Origin: Chondrosia reniformis
Taxonomy: Eukaryota > Porifera > Demospongiae > Chondrillida > Chondrillidae
Assembly (NCBI GenBank): GCA_947172415.1
Contig: OX359190.1
Coordinates: 4,216,001-4,280,000, forward strand
Length of the DNA stretch: 64,000 nucleotides
Direction of reading: 5' to 3'
Under the pieces are notes generated by a model, which was given only the letters and a program-made list of their open reading frames with translations, had not been told where the DNA came from and searched no databases. This document shows, piece after piece, positions 51,522-62,490 of the stretch (position 1 is the first letter of the stretch; the number at the start of each line of letters is the position of its first letter). The translations under genes and the position numbers were made by a program.

Positions 51522-52723
51522 ATGGATGCAAAGAGCTGGACAGTTGAAGGGTCGAAAATGTATTTAAAGAAGCACGATTTGCCTATTAGTGGAACAAAAC
51601 AGGAGCTTTTAGTCTGTGTTTCCGATTTTTTAGAGATAAAAGAACTCGAAGAACTTGTGCCTTTTACTGACCTTAAATTGCCTGTAGCACCTAGACTAGA
51701 AGACTTACCAGAGAACGGGTAGCAAAGTGATTTGTTTCCTGACATATCCAAGAACAATGTGATGTTGTACCTTCGAAACTTCGGTAGTTATACGAAAAAT
51801 TACGGCAATGGTGTTCAATTATGTCAATTTAATCACTTATTTGCTATACAATCAACTAGGAAGAATAATGGCGAGGTGGTTGTTCACGCTAAATGCCGTC
51901 CTTCTATGAGGTTTTTATCAACTTGCAGTTTTTATAAACATGCAAGGCACTGGTACAAAGTCACCAGCCTCTATACTGGTAGGAGCTATTTGTTCATGTC
52001 CTGCAGGAGAGTAATAAAGTTGTGTGCATGTTGCTGCCTTACTACTTACTCTGGTTGAGATAAGTCCTACTGCCTGCACCAGCTTACAATGTGTTTGGTC
52101 TCACCCAGCCTGCACAAGTGGAAGGCAAACAAAAGCTAGTAGTTTGGATTTTGGAGTGACATGGGGATATTACCAATATAATGGTCCCAAACTGAATGTA
52201 TCGGCTTTATTGGACTCCCTAAGTGAGGCAAACATTCATGATTCTGCAGCACTAGTATATCACCATAATGAAGAAGGAAGAGTCACTAGGGCAACAACTA
52301 CGATGCAACACCAAGAGAAAACTTCTGGCCAGTATACCTAGCTTCTTTAATCCCTTGACAAGACTACAAAATTTGCAAAAACAGCCATCTGAGTCTACCA
52401 GGTTCATTGTAGAGGTCAAATGTCCTTACAAACATCAGGATGACATGATCAGAGAGGCCTGCAGTGATAAGGACTTTGGCTTGCTGATTACTGAGAGTTG
52501 TATTCAACTTCAAAGAAGTCATAATTACTATTTTCAAGTTCTAGGCCAATTAGCAGTCACAGGTGCCAACTACTGTCACTTTCTTGTTTGGACTTTGCAA
52601 GATAGGCATTTAGAGAAGATACCCTTTGATGCAGAATTGTGGACAACCATGCTAAAGAAATTGAAGGATTTCTATCATTTACACTTAGGTCCTGCAGTAA
52701 TCAGTAGACTTGCCAATCAGTAA
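51522..52723 (+). pseudogene. SAP - SWIM - YqaJ nuclease protein, frameshifted
   Basis: ATG at 51522 starts a SAP-like DNA-binding helix pair (WTVEGSKMYLKKHDLPISGT, KQELLVCV). A TAG at 51720 follows. Then come YLRNFGSYTKNYGNGVQLCQ and VVVHAKCRPSMR, then in another frame CSCPAGE, two stops, SCVHVAALLLTLVEI, which supplies the C-x-C...C-x-H SWIM zinc finger. Then CTSLQCVWSHPACTSGRQTK, and finally FIVEVKCPYKHQDDMIREAC and HNYYFQVLGQLAVTGANYCH, the YqaJ/lambda-exonuclease-like fold with its E-x-K pair (EVK). The upstream catalytic Asp segment (LGASPDG-type) is not found. Repetitive in marine invertebrates; role unknown, possibly TE-borne. Confidence 0.75.
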
Positions 52724-52849
52724 CAATTTTAAATAACATATTTCAATATGATAGAATAACCAAAAAATTGTTAGTTGTTTTTGTAAGTTGACCAAAGCAC
52801 ATGAAATAATAACCATGTCATCTAAAAGCTGTTTATTAGATGGATTTGG

Positions 52850-53110
52850 CCAAGTTTGCTGAAATATCTTGAAATTTTTCTTCAGTTTTATGGCATTCTC
52901 TACCCTATGGCATCTCTACCCTAATCATCACACATGCTACAGCTCTAGACTTCATGGCCTCTTGTGATGTTAACTTCTTTTGGCCTCGTAGAAAAGAGGG
53001 TATAGTTAAAAAACTCTTTCCTCGATAGTAGAGCTGTGAAACCACGATCTACTAAAATTCTTTGGCCACGTTTAAGATAATCCAGAAATCCTGAATTCTC
53101 TACCTACTAT
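52850..53110 (-). pseudogene. DDE_Tnp_4 transposase fragment
   Basis: Minus strand: LKRGQRILVDRGFTALLSRK, where VDRGF matches the second Asp block of PF13359 (compare ADRGF at 25005). It is followed by degraded sequence with stops corresponding to the helix with the late Glu. Everything else of the gene is missing or unrecognisable. Confidence 0.6.
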
Positions 53111-53279
53111 TTAATGTCAAACTTTCGAGGAATACTCTGGAGTACTTCCAGTTCTTTTCTAAGTAGCAGGATGTTGCCTCTTAACTGTAGTCCTCCAGCC
53201 TTTCATCAGGATCTGTTTGTGTACTGCAAGAAACTGTTGTTACAACTTTAACAGCAACCTCAGTTTTTTTTTAAAAAAT

Positions 53280-53560
53280 ACCTCATCAGAGTCAGAGATG
53301 GAATGATCTTCAGGGTTGGTCGGCACCCACACTCAAAATGGATTATGATGTTAGAGCTGCTGATGTGGACCGTTACAATCGGACAAAAAAGGTTGTGTCC
53401 TGCTCCTGAACCTGATTCAGAAATTATTGACTGCAGTCCACCTATGTTATCACCATGTGTACCATCAGATTCCTGTGATGATGAGTCAAGTCATGACATC
53501 TCCTTTTCATTGTCACATCCAACTCCTGAATCAATAAATGAATCAGATACATCTTTTTAA
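53280..53560 (+). CDS. acidic Ser/Pro-rich ORF, unknown
   Basis: Reads CPAPEPDSEIIDCSPPMLSP and DSCDDESSHDISFSLSHPTP, then TAA at 53558. Looks like the low-complexity tail of a protein. No family recognised; an exon 5' side is not seen. Confidence 0.25.
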
Positions 53561-54700
53561 TCAGATACAGAATTAGATTCTCCAGTGGCCTAATATAAAC
53601 CCTATACAATCATATATACTATGGGTGTCTTTGTATGTCTATGTAGGTGTATGCATATAATTCAGTGCCTACATTTATATGCTTGTAAACTTACCCCGAA
53701 AACCTGTCATTAAGGGGTCGATGTCCATATTCAAGAAGTTGACACCCATACAACCTGGGTTATTTGTTTTGGAGGGTGGCACGGGACCAGGCAGACATCT
53801 CTAATTAATTATTCTTTAACACTTAGCCATGTATCCTCTACATCTCTATATTACATGCGTGAGCCTATATGTGAGCCTTTTAATTGGCTTGGGTGGCAAA
53901 ACATAACAGATCTGTATACCCTGCTGGACTGTTATGGCCAAGCCTATAGGTATATTAACTGAGGATATATCCTGATTATATATTGAACCCGGCAATCTGG
54001 CACAAATATCATATAGCAACATTTTAGTTAAAACTGGTCCCGTGCCTTTCACACTGACAGTAGTCAGTGGTGACTTATATACATAGATAAACATAATACG
54101 ACAAAAGGTACATATAACAACATAATGATGAATCTGGATTATAGAGGGGGGTGGGGGTAAAATTGACACAGGAGCTGTTTCTTTGTTGCGAGCCAAGAGT
54201 GGAGGAGCACGCGGTAATTAATGCTTTCCACAAACGTAATCTAGCTTGGCGTCTCTTAAGCTAGACATATAACTAACTGATTTCATAGTTTGCTTCGCCA
54301 CAAGTCAAATACGACTAAATTAACACTTAACCTATATGCGCATCGCTGGCTGGACAGGCACTGCCCCACCTGGTCCCTCTAACTCTGTTTATGTAAACAT
54401 TAACGTCACTATACATCTTTTCAATCAGATACAGAATATACACAATCTCTAGAAATGAATAATACTTAATTAAGAGAGGAAGTATCACAACCGAAGAGCC
54501 GTAGGGATGTGATAACTGTGGAATCTTACATAAATACAATGACCTTGTTAAATTTTACACAGGCTTGCCAAACTGGACAATTTTTAATGCAGTTTTGACA
54601 CTTCTTCCCCATCTCTGCAAGAAGGGCCCAAAAGTAAGCTTACTGTGTTTCAGATGTTGGTAATGTTCTTCTATATGATGAATGCATTGGCTACAGATTT
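53561..54700. other. no gene recognised
   Basis: Unassigned. The minus ORF 53846-54196 has no motif. GGCACGGGACCAGGC near 53778 and ACTGGTCCCGTGCC near 54030 form an inverted pair (GGCACGGGACCAG) about 250 bp apart, which may mark a small unidentified element. Confidence 0.35.
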
Positions 54701-54905
54701 GGTGTACATATATTTACCCAGCTCTCCTGTGGTTGATGGTGGCCAGCGACCCATTGGTTAAGATGGCCCCTCCCACTGGAAATGGGCTGGGGTTTGATTG
54801 TCAGTTTATTCTGATAAGAGAATCCACCACCAAATAAAAAATGGAAACTAATTATTTATCTGGTAGTTAGTTTAAGAGGGAGAACATGGAGGAGGCATTG
54901 CTGTG

Positions 54906-54977
54906 GATGTTGTAGCTCAGTGGCAGAGCAACTGGTGGTCATAACCAGCTGTCCTGGGTTCAATTCCCAGCAATTGC
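54906..54977 (+). pseudogene. tRNA-like sequence, probable SINE head
   Basis: 72 nt fold like a tRNA: an A box TAGCTCAGTGGC, a 5-bp anticodon stem CTGGT/ACCAG, and a T arm CTGGG-TTCAATT-CCCAG with B box GGTTCAATTCC. The acceptor stem pairs only partly (two mismatches) and the anticodon loop lacks U33. It is therefore not a working tRNA gene but a tRNA-derived SINE promoter or decayed copy. Pol III boxes A and B are well kept. Confidence 0.6.
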
Positions 54978-55101
54978 TTCTTTCGTGTTTTTCCCTCCTA
55001 TTGATGTTGACTGATTATACTTGTGGTTTGATTATCACTTTGATTATTCATAGAACATTTCATTAAGTTTTAGGTGTGATGAGCATCAAGCTATCTCATC
55101 T

Positions 55102-55355
55102 TAGCTTATTTCCTTGTTTAGTTACAGCGGGCAAAGAAGATGAAGAAGAAAACAAAATGGGATATTTCAATGTTCGTTCATTTGCTAGTAGAACACGGTC
55201 GCTTGCCTTAAAGGCCAGTTTATAGCATGGCTGGTCTAATTTTACCTAAATATAGCATTTTTCGGCGGTTTTCAGCCTATTTCGGATACAAATGTATTAG
55301 GAAAACAGTACAACCGGTACCATCCCTACATAGAGAGTACTGCCATACTCTCTGA
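55102..55355 (+). mobile_element. F1 MITE, solo right end
   Basis: GTTACAGCGGGCAAAGAAGA, interior, then CATAGAGAGTACTGCCATAC and TCTCTGA followed by TA. Parallel to 9355-9640, but of the GTTACAGCGGGC subtype. Confidence 0.8.
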
Positions 55356-55429
55356 TATTAACATAATAAACCCATGCAACTATATGACTTGCATGGTCAG
55401 TGTATAAACAACAAATAATACTAAAAGGT

Positions 55430-56386
55430 AAGTATGGCACACCTCTAGCAGACGAAGCAAGCCATGCACACTTCTCAGAAGTACAAGAGTCTTTGCCTGT
55501 ACTGGATCAAGCCTGTGCTGCTTGTATTAAACAGGACATAACAGCAGGAACATGCGAGCAAATCTCGCCAAGTCTGCAAGAGATTAATTGCATGACAAGC
55601 ATGCATGCAGTAACAAGGAATGCATTATATAATAAACTAACCCAACCCAACATGTACAGTGAGATATATCTCTCCATCTTGCATGCATACAACCCATATA
55701 GAAGTAGTGGTGGTTCTGCCATTCTCTGGGAATGCTTTACCTAATTATTAACACATGCAGTCCTGTGCGTATACATGCAGGAATGGGATACAGAAGCCTG
55801 ATAGATGCTGAAGCTATTACCATTCCCTTGACAAGCCAACAATCACCTTCATCATATTTGAACACATGAGCCCTTAAGTCCTGCACCCAGCCAGCCTTGA
55901 CAAAACTATTTGCACCAAGCATTCCTTTCCAACCCTATATATAGCAAATTATATGGCTATAAAAGTCAAGGCACTCTATACAGCTGCAGCTGTTCTGCTC
56001 TCATATGAGCTCATCAGTACAGTATACCTTGGCATCTATATAGCTTGTTATAATATAAATTACTAATAAAAAAGTTATGCACATAATCTATGATTCCTTC
56101 TAGAATCTATAAACTCATGACAGAGATTAAATATATGTAGATAATAAATAGTAACAACACATATACAACTTACTTTTATCTACTCTTTAGTGTACACACT
56201 AGGCGTTCCAACCATGTATAAGAACTTGTCATTCCATACTACATTTGGCACACTACAAGGGTCTGCTACCCACTGCTCCTCCGGTATAGCGTATATATGG
56301 ATCTGACACTGCAATCCTACTACAGTCACCTTATATCTGTATCTTGCTTTGGATTCTGTTGATAAACCATTGAAGTAGTCAGACAC
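55430..56386 (-). pseudogene. second SWIM-domain gene, multi-exon, N-terminal half
   Basis: Exons on the minus strand. 56386-56180: MSDYFNGLSTESKARYRYKV, PSVYTKE. About 55920-55815: LGANSFVKAGWVQDLRAHVF. About 55640-55590: CYCMHACHA. About 55573-55430, after a CTCTTGCAG acceptor: LGEICSHVPAVMSCLIQAAQ, a stop, DSCTSEKCAWLASSARGVPY. The last two give the C-x2-C/C-x-H SWIM finger and the CTS-x-x-C-x-W block that follows it in this repetitive family. The YqaJ part is missing. This family differs at its N-terminus (no SAP) from the 51522 gene. Intron placement supports a eukaryotic transcript; the stop indicates decay. Confidence 0.55.
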
Positions 56387-56575
56387 TTGGTCTATGGAGC
56401 ATATAATTCAGGTATATCCTATTAACAGCAGCTGTTCGTTGCCTCGCAAGATGGCTGTGGTGGGTGTTACATAATATTAACGTGACGTCTTTGCACCCTC
56501 TCTATTCTGCAAAAGAACCAATAGGGGAACTAAACCTGAAGAGAGCTTTGGTGAAGATACAGGAGTCTTTTGTTC

Positions 56576-56990
56576 TTTTTGGGGGCTGCCGCAGGCAACC
56601 CCTTATATTGTTTTCATTTGCCGATTACGTTGTACGGCTTCATGTTACGGAAAGATATATATATATATATATATATCTATATATATAGTACGGGTTCATA
56701 CGCAACTGTTATAACACTTATTTTATACGTCGATATATGTATAATACGAGTTCATACGCAACTATTGTAACACTTAATTTATACGTCAATACATGGTTTT
56801 ACAAATGGCGGGGTTCAGGAAGCTTTAGTTAACGAAGCTTTTCCATCGTTATTTATAAATTTCAGGAGACTTAAGCGTCCTCAATCGTTAGTATTACGAA
56901 TATATATATTAAATCCCAACGATGCGGCCAAGTAGTTTGAGTTAATTCAGGGGACGGCAGCCCCACGAGTTTTTAAACTCGAAATACTTG
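56576..56990 (-). mobile_element. F2 MITE copy (reverse)
   Basis: Reverse orientation: the 3' hairpin (GGGGGCTGCC-GCA-GGCAACCCC) is at the left end, and the 5' hairpin (GGGGACGGCAGCCCC inside AACTCGAAATACTTG) at the right end. A (TA)n tract at 56658-56688 lies in the body. Longest F2 copy here. Confidence 0.85.
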
Positions 56991-57900
56991 TACCCTTCTT
57001 TCATCTTCTTCTCCACTAGGTCAGACAGCCGTTTCCAGGAATTCAACCCTTCATTATTGATCCTAGGAGTCTTTATCTTTTTTAATTGACATCTTCAGTG
57101 AATCCTTGGCTCTCAATGCTAAATCTAGGGGCCTTATATTCACTATTTTGGTGCCAAACGTTAACTAAGACACATGATAAAATTAAATTTTATGAAAGAA
57201 ATGTAAGCATAGAATTCTATGTAAAAGAAGTTACAATCATATAATAAAAGTATATAATCAAAGTTATACAGAGGAGATTATAAAAAACGCAAAATTACAA
57301 TAATTGTCAAGATGGTGGCTAAAAAATAACAGCAATATTTTTTAGCCAAGTACAAGCTGGAAGAAATGGTGGTCGCCAAATACTTTAAAAGATATAGGAA
57401 ATGTTCCTCACTGTTTCTTCAGAGCGATCAATTAAAACGTAGAAGATATCCACTCTTAAAAATCGTACAGTATAAGCTCAGGAGGCGGTACGTGGGACTA
57501 AACATTAAACTATTGTGTCAAAACTCTCTTGTTACTCACCTAAAGCTAATAGAACGGCCCTTATAGAAACATAAACAGCCTGCGTATTAAGGTCATTATA
57601 CGAAGGATTCTTGAGAATGCTCTAAGTTTAGTACGAAGAAAGTTTAAATACAGTATATTAATGATTTTATGATGAGTTAACTAAAGCTTCGTAAAGTGGA
57701 TAGCTAGACTCTCCACTGCAGTCTTTAAGCCTAATGAATTCCTCCGGTACCCCTATTGAAGACAAATTGAAGGTTACTGTTTGTACTACATAGACCTTTG
57801 TCAAAATGACATCACAAAACGTCATCAGTCACATGATAAATGTCACTGTTGGCAAAAAGTGTTGGCAAGTGTATAATCGTATAGTGTATAGTGTATAATA
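56991..57900. other. no gene recognised
   Basis: AT-rich. ORF 57366-57566 is basic but without a recognised motif. GAGTTAACTAAAGCTTCG near 57675 resembles a word in F2 and may be a fragment of it. Confidence 0.35.
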
Positions 57901-57911
57901 TATGTGCGAAG

Positions 57912-58302
57912 ATGGACCATGTTCGAGCGATGTTGGACCTTGAATCCGCTACAAATGAAACAGAGTAGAGTTATTGAAAGCGTTGAAACAGCTAACGATA
58001 AAATTAATAAAGGAGCTTTGCCGGGAAATGTCGCTGAAGCTCTCAGGGAACAAGGCAGAACTGTTCGGTCGCCTGTTTATTTACCGGGCTCATTCTTTTG
58101 TAGACAACCGTGACGGCGAAGACCCGGCAGCATCTTGGCAGGATCGTTGGGCTGTGCTAGGATACCATCTTTTGGACAGATCACCATTTGGAAGGAAGAT
58201 CTTTCTTACCTGCACGACTTCCAGGTGGATAAGAAGTTTAATGTAGACCTTTTTAAATTTGCTGTCTATGCTTTCCTGAAGCATAGAATTGTTTCAATCA
58301 CA
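57912..58302 (+). pseudogene. SAP-domain protein N-terminus, frameshifted
   Basis: ATG at 57912: MDHVRAMLDLESATNETE, then a 2-bp frame slip (57967). Then LLKALKQLTIKLIKELCREM and LKLSGNKAELFGRLFIYRAH: the last part matches the SAP helix-turn-helix (L-x-x-SG-x-K-x-EL-x-x-R). ILTC/KDLSYLHDFQVDKKFNV follows after a second slip, then FKFAVYAFLKH. SAP motifs bind scaffold DNA. The remainder of the protein is not found. Probably one more repeated gene fragment. Confidence 0.55.
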
Positions 58303-58319
58303 TGAGACTGGTCTAGGTA

Positions 58320-58650
58320 CCTAACATATTTTTAAGTAGAGACAAAGTTAGTAAAAGAGGAACATATTAAAATAATTTTATATATTTTAGTTTTGGTTTC
58401 TTAATCATAGTTATAACTACAACCATTATGACTGAGTGTTTTTGAAGCTAAGCCTACTGTATACCCATGGTATATCAGCAAATTAATTACAATCGAAACT
58501 CATAAAGAATCTCTGGGGCTAAATTAAAAAATTCTTTATGTCCAAAATTGACTATATGCATGTCAAAGTAAATCTGCCAACAAGATCCAGAAACGAATAT
58601 TCTTGTTGCACGCTACCTTGAATCATCGGAAGAGTGCCTCATCGACATCT
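58320..58650. other. no gene recognised
   Basis: AT-rich; nothing identifiable between the SAP fragment and the LINE 5' region. Confidence 0.4.
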
Positions 58651-58956
58651 GGATGCTTCACTGCTCGAAATCGCTTTCGAGGATCAATGGTTTGTTGTTC
58701 CTGGTTGCTGAGACTGCTGTCACGAATTTTCAGTATTGTGGAGAGTGTATAGGCTATCATGTCATGGGAATTGGAGGCTGCAGTTCCGAGCTGAAAAGAG
58801 GATGGGTATTGTCCAGTTCAACCCCCCGACGGAGCAGGGTGCTTAGTCCTTCATGTGGCATCCTGTGGCTAAATCAGCCTCCCTGCCAGCATGGGCTAAC
58901 CCCCGTCTGGTAGTTTCACTGAGTTACGTTGCACCATGAGCCCTTCTTAGGTCCCC

Positions 58957-59370
58957 GTGTTGTGCCAATCAGCCTTCTGGACGGAGGAAATGGCTAGGGC
59001 ATTAATTGATTGCTATGAGCGATCTCAACCCCAAAGAGGTGGCTATCTGAAGCATTTAGAGCAGGAATGGCTGAGCAAATACCCACATTTGCCTCAGACC
59101 AGTCGAACCCTTGCCTGCCAAGCCAAAAGGAACTCGGCAGGAGACGGAGTACTGCAAGTAACAGATAGGTGAGATTTAGAATTGGTTAATGATGCACCGC
59201 AAGGTGCCTCTAGAAGGAGAAGGATCCAAGGGGTGATCTGGAACCTTCAGAGAGATAACATCCTCATGGAGCTCTACCGAGAAAGTAAGCCCATGGAAAA
59301 GGGGTATGCCGAGCAGTTGTCCAGGCTTGGAATGCTGCAATGCCAGACCATAAAACCACAAAGGTACCGC
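58957..59370 (+). pseudogene. LINE ORF N-terminus, Myb/SANT-like
   Basis: FWTEEMARALIDCYERSQ and GGYLKHLEQEWLSKYPHLPQ resemble a Myb-like helical repeat with conserved Trp and Leu. A TGA at 59170 follows, then APQGASRRRRIQGVIWNL and KGYAEQLSRLGMLQ. R2-type elements use N-terminal Myb and zinc-finger modules to pick their target. The first in-frame ATG is 58990. Confidence 0.6.
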
Positions 59371-60495
59371 TAACTGCGAGGGTTGGTAGAATCCGAAGAG
59401 GTCAAGGTCTTTTGAGACTAAACCTTGTGGAATCTGACTCTTGTGGTGTAGCCACTCTAACTGAGACTGTGGAAGAAGGTGTGCGAGTCCAGGTACAGGA
59501 GGAGCTCCACGAAGTTCAAGTTGGGGCTGAACAAAATAGTGAGCTGCCTACAAGCCCTGTTGAAACTCCCACACATGATCCTACCAGTTCTAGGACAAGT
59601 GGCAATGATCATTTGATGCAACTTTTAGGCAAAGCAAAAGATGTCTGTCTCCGAAAGAAACCTGGACATTTCTCTGATAGAAAACCCTGTGGGGTGGTGC
59701 GGTTCAACCATGTTAACACAGCACTGCTTCAGGAGTTCAATGATTGGGTGGAGAAAGAGTGCCAGGAAGGCCCTAAGTTGGCCTGGCACCTGAACTGCCT
59801 GGTCTACCTGTTGCTATGGCGGTGTGAGGAAAAAAACAAACGAATCACAGCCATGTAACCAGGGAAGGAAATTGGACAATCAGAAGGGTAGTGAGAGAGA
59901 GGAAGGTCATGTAAGTAACAGGAAGGCCAAGGACCTTAGGTTCAGAAGACTGCTTGCCTGGTTGGATGTGGAATTAGTGCATCAACAGAATAATAATCCT
60001 ATGACCAAACATCAGAAAGTACTCCGAAGGAATCTTAGGAGGGACTTCCATTCATTAAACCTGAATGTGCTGATCAGAGCTCGGGAACAGACACTGGGGA
60101 AACTCAGGGTCTGGACCCTACAAGAGCGAAGATCGGCTGAACGCAGGAAATTACAGAAACAAAACCACTTTTGGAATACACAAAAGAAGTTCAGGATGAA
60201 TGGCAATGTTCCAACCTCCAATGAAGCCCCCTCAATCGAGGTAGTAAGAGACTTTTGGCCAAAGATTGTAGGTAGTGTTGGTAAGGTCAACAATGAAGAC
60301 CCAGGGGTGGAAGAATGGCTAAAGGAAACCAAAAGGAGGGTGGGTAGAACCTCCTCTGAAGGTCCGGATAGCATTGATGAGACCAAACTGAGGAAAGCCT
60401 TGAAAAAGGCAAAAAGCTGGTCTGCCCTGGCTAGGACGGAATCCACACGTTTTGGTGGAAAGCACTCCTCTCTGTACAGTCTGCCTTGGTAGATA
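59360..60495 (+). pseudogene. LINE ORF linker and RT thumb-side N-region
   Basis: Two overlapping frames. 59340-59858 has VEEGVRVQVQEELHEVQVGA and PKLAWHLNCLVYLLLWRCEE. 59824-60492 has RRLLAWLDVELVHQQNNNPM, NVLIRAREQTLGKLRVWTLQ, VVRDFWPKIVG and WSALARTESTRFGGKHS. The last blocks are the conserved lead-in to the RT of this LINE type. A frameshift links the two. Confidence 0.75.
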
Positions 60496-60504
60496 CTACA
60501 GAGG

Positions 60505-61797
60505 GTGGTGAGTGGAGATCTGTCAGTCCCAGATTGGCTTACAAGGGGTCGTACTCTACTCATCCCCAAAAAGGGTGACTCAAAAAGTGCAGTCAACTAC
60601 CGACCTATTGCGTGCCTCAACACAATGTACAAGGCTGTCACAGCATACATTGCATCAGAACTACTCACTTATACCTACATTAATGATCTTTTGCCTATGC
60701 CCCAAAGGGCCATGAGGAAAGGGAGGTGGGGCTGTGTGGACTGTCTACTGCTGGTTCAAACAATCGGTCTAGATGCCAAAATTATGGGCAAGCCACTTAG
60801 TTTGCATGGATCGATTATGAGAAGGCATATGACAGAGTCCCTCACAAGTGGGTGATGAAGGTGCTAAAAACCATTAAGTGCACAGGTTGGATCAGGAGGT
60901 CTATAGAGCTCTTCTCCAAACACGGGGTTACTGTGCTTGAGTTGAGGACTGCAGGGAAGGTGGTTAGGAGCACCCCTGTTAAATATAACAGGGACTCTTC
61001 CAAGGGGACTCCTTATTGCCACTCCTCTTTTGTCTGGCCATAGCTCTCTATATCCCAAGTTCTTAACAGAACCAAGGGATATACCCTCTGGCATAATGGG
61101 GAAAGGAACACCATGTCACACTTGTTGTACATGGATGACCTTAAGATATATGCTGGAGGGCCCGATAAACTCAGGGAAGCAATGGAATGTGTAGAGAAAA
61201 CCTTAAATGTCATTGGCATGAGTGAGAAAGTGTGGAACAGCTCACATGCAAAAGGGGAAAGTTCTGGCTGGCCCAGACAACCCTGAACGCAGTGAAGAAT
61301 CCATAAGGAGCCTTGAAAAGGGTATTACTTATAAGTACCTAGGGCTAGAACAACTGTTTGAGGTAGATGACAGCAAGGTCAAAGCTTGCTTGATCAACGA
61401 ATTGAGGAGGAGACTCCACAAAGTGTGGGGCTCTCACCTCAATGGTAAGAATGCTGCAGAAGCCTCTAACATGTTGTGTGCCACTCTATTGAGATACTCC
61501 TACCCAGTTTTGAGGTGGACTCAAAGTGAGCTTTCAAAACTGGACCGAATGGTGAGAAAGATCATGAGAAAGTACCAGTGTCATCACTATAACTCTGCCA
61601 TTGAGAGAGTGAACTTGCCTCGCTCTCAAGGTGGTAGAGGGCTCTGTAGTTTTCCTTTGGATCATGACAGGGCTGTTGTGAATCTGGCAATATACCTCCA
61701 TACTGCCAAAGATCCACTCACAGCTGTTGTGGTTAAACACCAAAAGTGGCTGGAGTGCTCAAAGCAGAGGAGGACTGTCTTAAAAGAAAAAAATTGA
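60505..61797 (+). pseudogene. LINE reverse transcriptase
   Basis: LTRGRTLLIPKKGD and AVNYRPIACLNTMYKAVTAY (60540-60650). After a frameshift, AWIDYEKAYDRVPHKW (60803-60850, first catalytic Asp). Then RGLFQGD-like sequence interrupted by a frameshift near 61000, YMDDLKIYAGG (61130-61160, Asp pair) and RSLEKGITYKYLGLEQLFEV with LLRYSYPVLRWTQSELSKLD (frame 61222-61797). Catalytic residues are all present, but four or more frame breaks occur. Confidence 0.85.
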
Positions 61798-62049
61798 TAC
61801 TGGGAAGCCACGGCATAGAACTAGAACCAGAAATGTGGCTGAAGACAGATCCCTCACAAAAGAGTGTAGGAGAAGGGAGGAGAGTGGCACGTGAGCTCCG
61901 GGAGTCTCAGACTGAAAGGTTAAAAAGTAACCTAGCCGAAACGTCTCACCAGTGCTCATACCACAGACAAGTCACAAATAGTGAGTCTTATGAGTGGCTT
62001 CCTTAGGGGAGACTTAGACCTCAAACTGAGGCTCTGATTCTGGTAGCCC

Positions 62050-62459
62050 AAGATGACGTGCTGCACACTAGGTGGTACTAAAATAGGATTCTGAGGAATT
62101 GTAGCCTCCTAATGTGCAGAGAATGTGACAAGGCTATGGAAACAGTCAAACACATACTAAACATGTGTGAGCCCAAGGGATTTTCTCTCTGCAAGGAGAG
62201 GCATGACCGGGCAATACTGATAGTGTTGTGGAGATGGTTGAAAGAATATAGATTCAAGCAGGAAGCGCCCTGGTACAAACTAGAAGCAAAACCAGTCTAT
62301 GAGAATAGGTCTGTCAAAATCTTGTGGGATCCTAGTATCCCTACAGATGAAGAAATGACAGAAAGAAGGCCAGATTTAGTGGTTGAGGATCAGCTACTGC
62401 TGACATGCGATTGGGGTAAAGCTTTTTCTTATAGTAACGATGGTCACCTACACAATTAG
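62050..62459 (+). pseudogene. LINE C-terminal CCHC and restriction-like endonuclease
   Basis: MCRECDKAMETVKHILNMC gives the C-x2-C-x7-H-x4-C knuckle. Then PWYKLEAKPVYENRSVKILW, DPSIPTDEEMTERRPDLVVE and LTCDWGKAFSY follow. RPDLVV and the later Asp fit the REL endonuclease of R2-type LINEs that nicks the target for priming. The final residues NDGHLHN differ from the usual tail, and the end may be truncated. Confidence 0.7.
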
Positions 62460-62490
62460 ATGTAGTCCCTTCTCTTTTACTGTAACATCT

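Larger units (their letters stand above)
58650..62459 (+). mobile_element. R2-clade-type LINE with Myb-like N-terminus and restriction-like endonuclease
   Basis: Single-ORF layout: a GC-richer 5' region (58650-58950), a Myb-like helix region, a basic and acidic linker, the reverse transcriptase, a CCHC zinc knuckle and a C-terminal PD-(D/E)xK-like endonuclease, ending at TAG 62457. This order is that of R2/NeSL/R4-type non-LTR elements that lack an APE domain. Many frameshifts and stops make it inactive. The 5' boundary is estimated. No poly(A) tail is evident after 62460. Confidence 0.85.

Noticed and set aside
54906..54977. Functional tRNA gene
   Set aside because: Acceptor stem mismatches and absence of U33 in the anticodon loop.
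56658..56688. TA-rich tract as replication origin or promoter
   Set aside because: It is the internal (TA)n of an F2 copy and also varies in length in the other copies.
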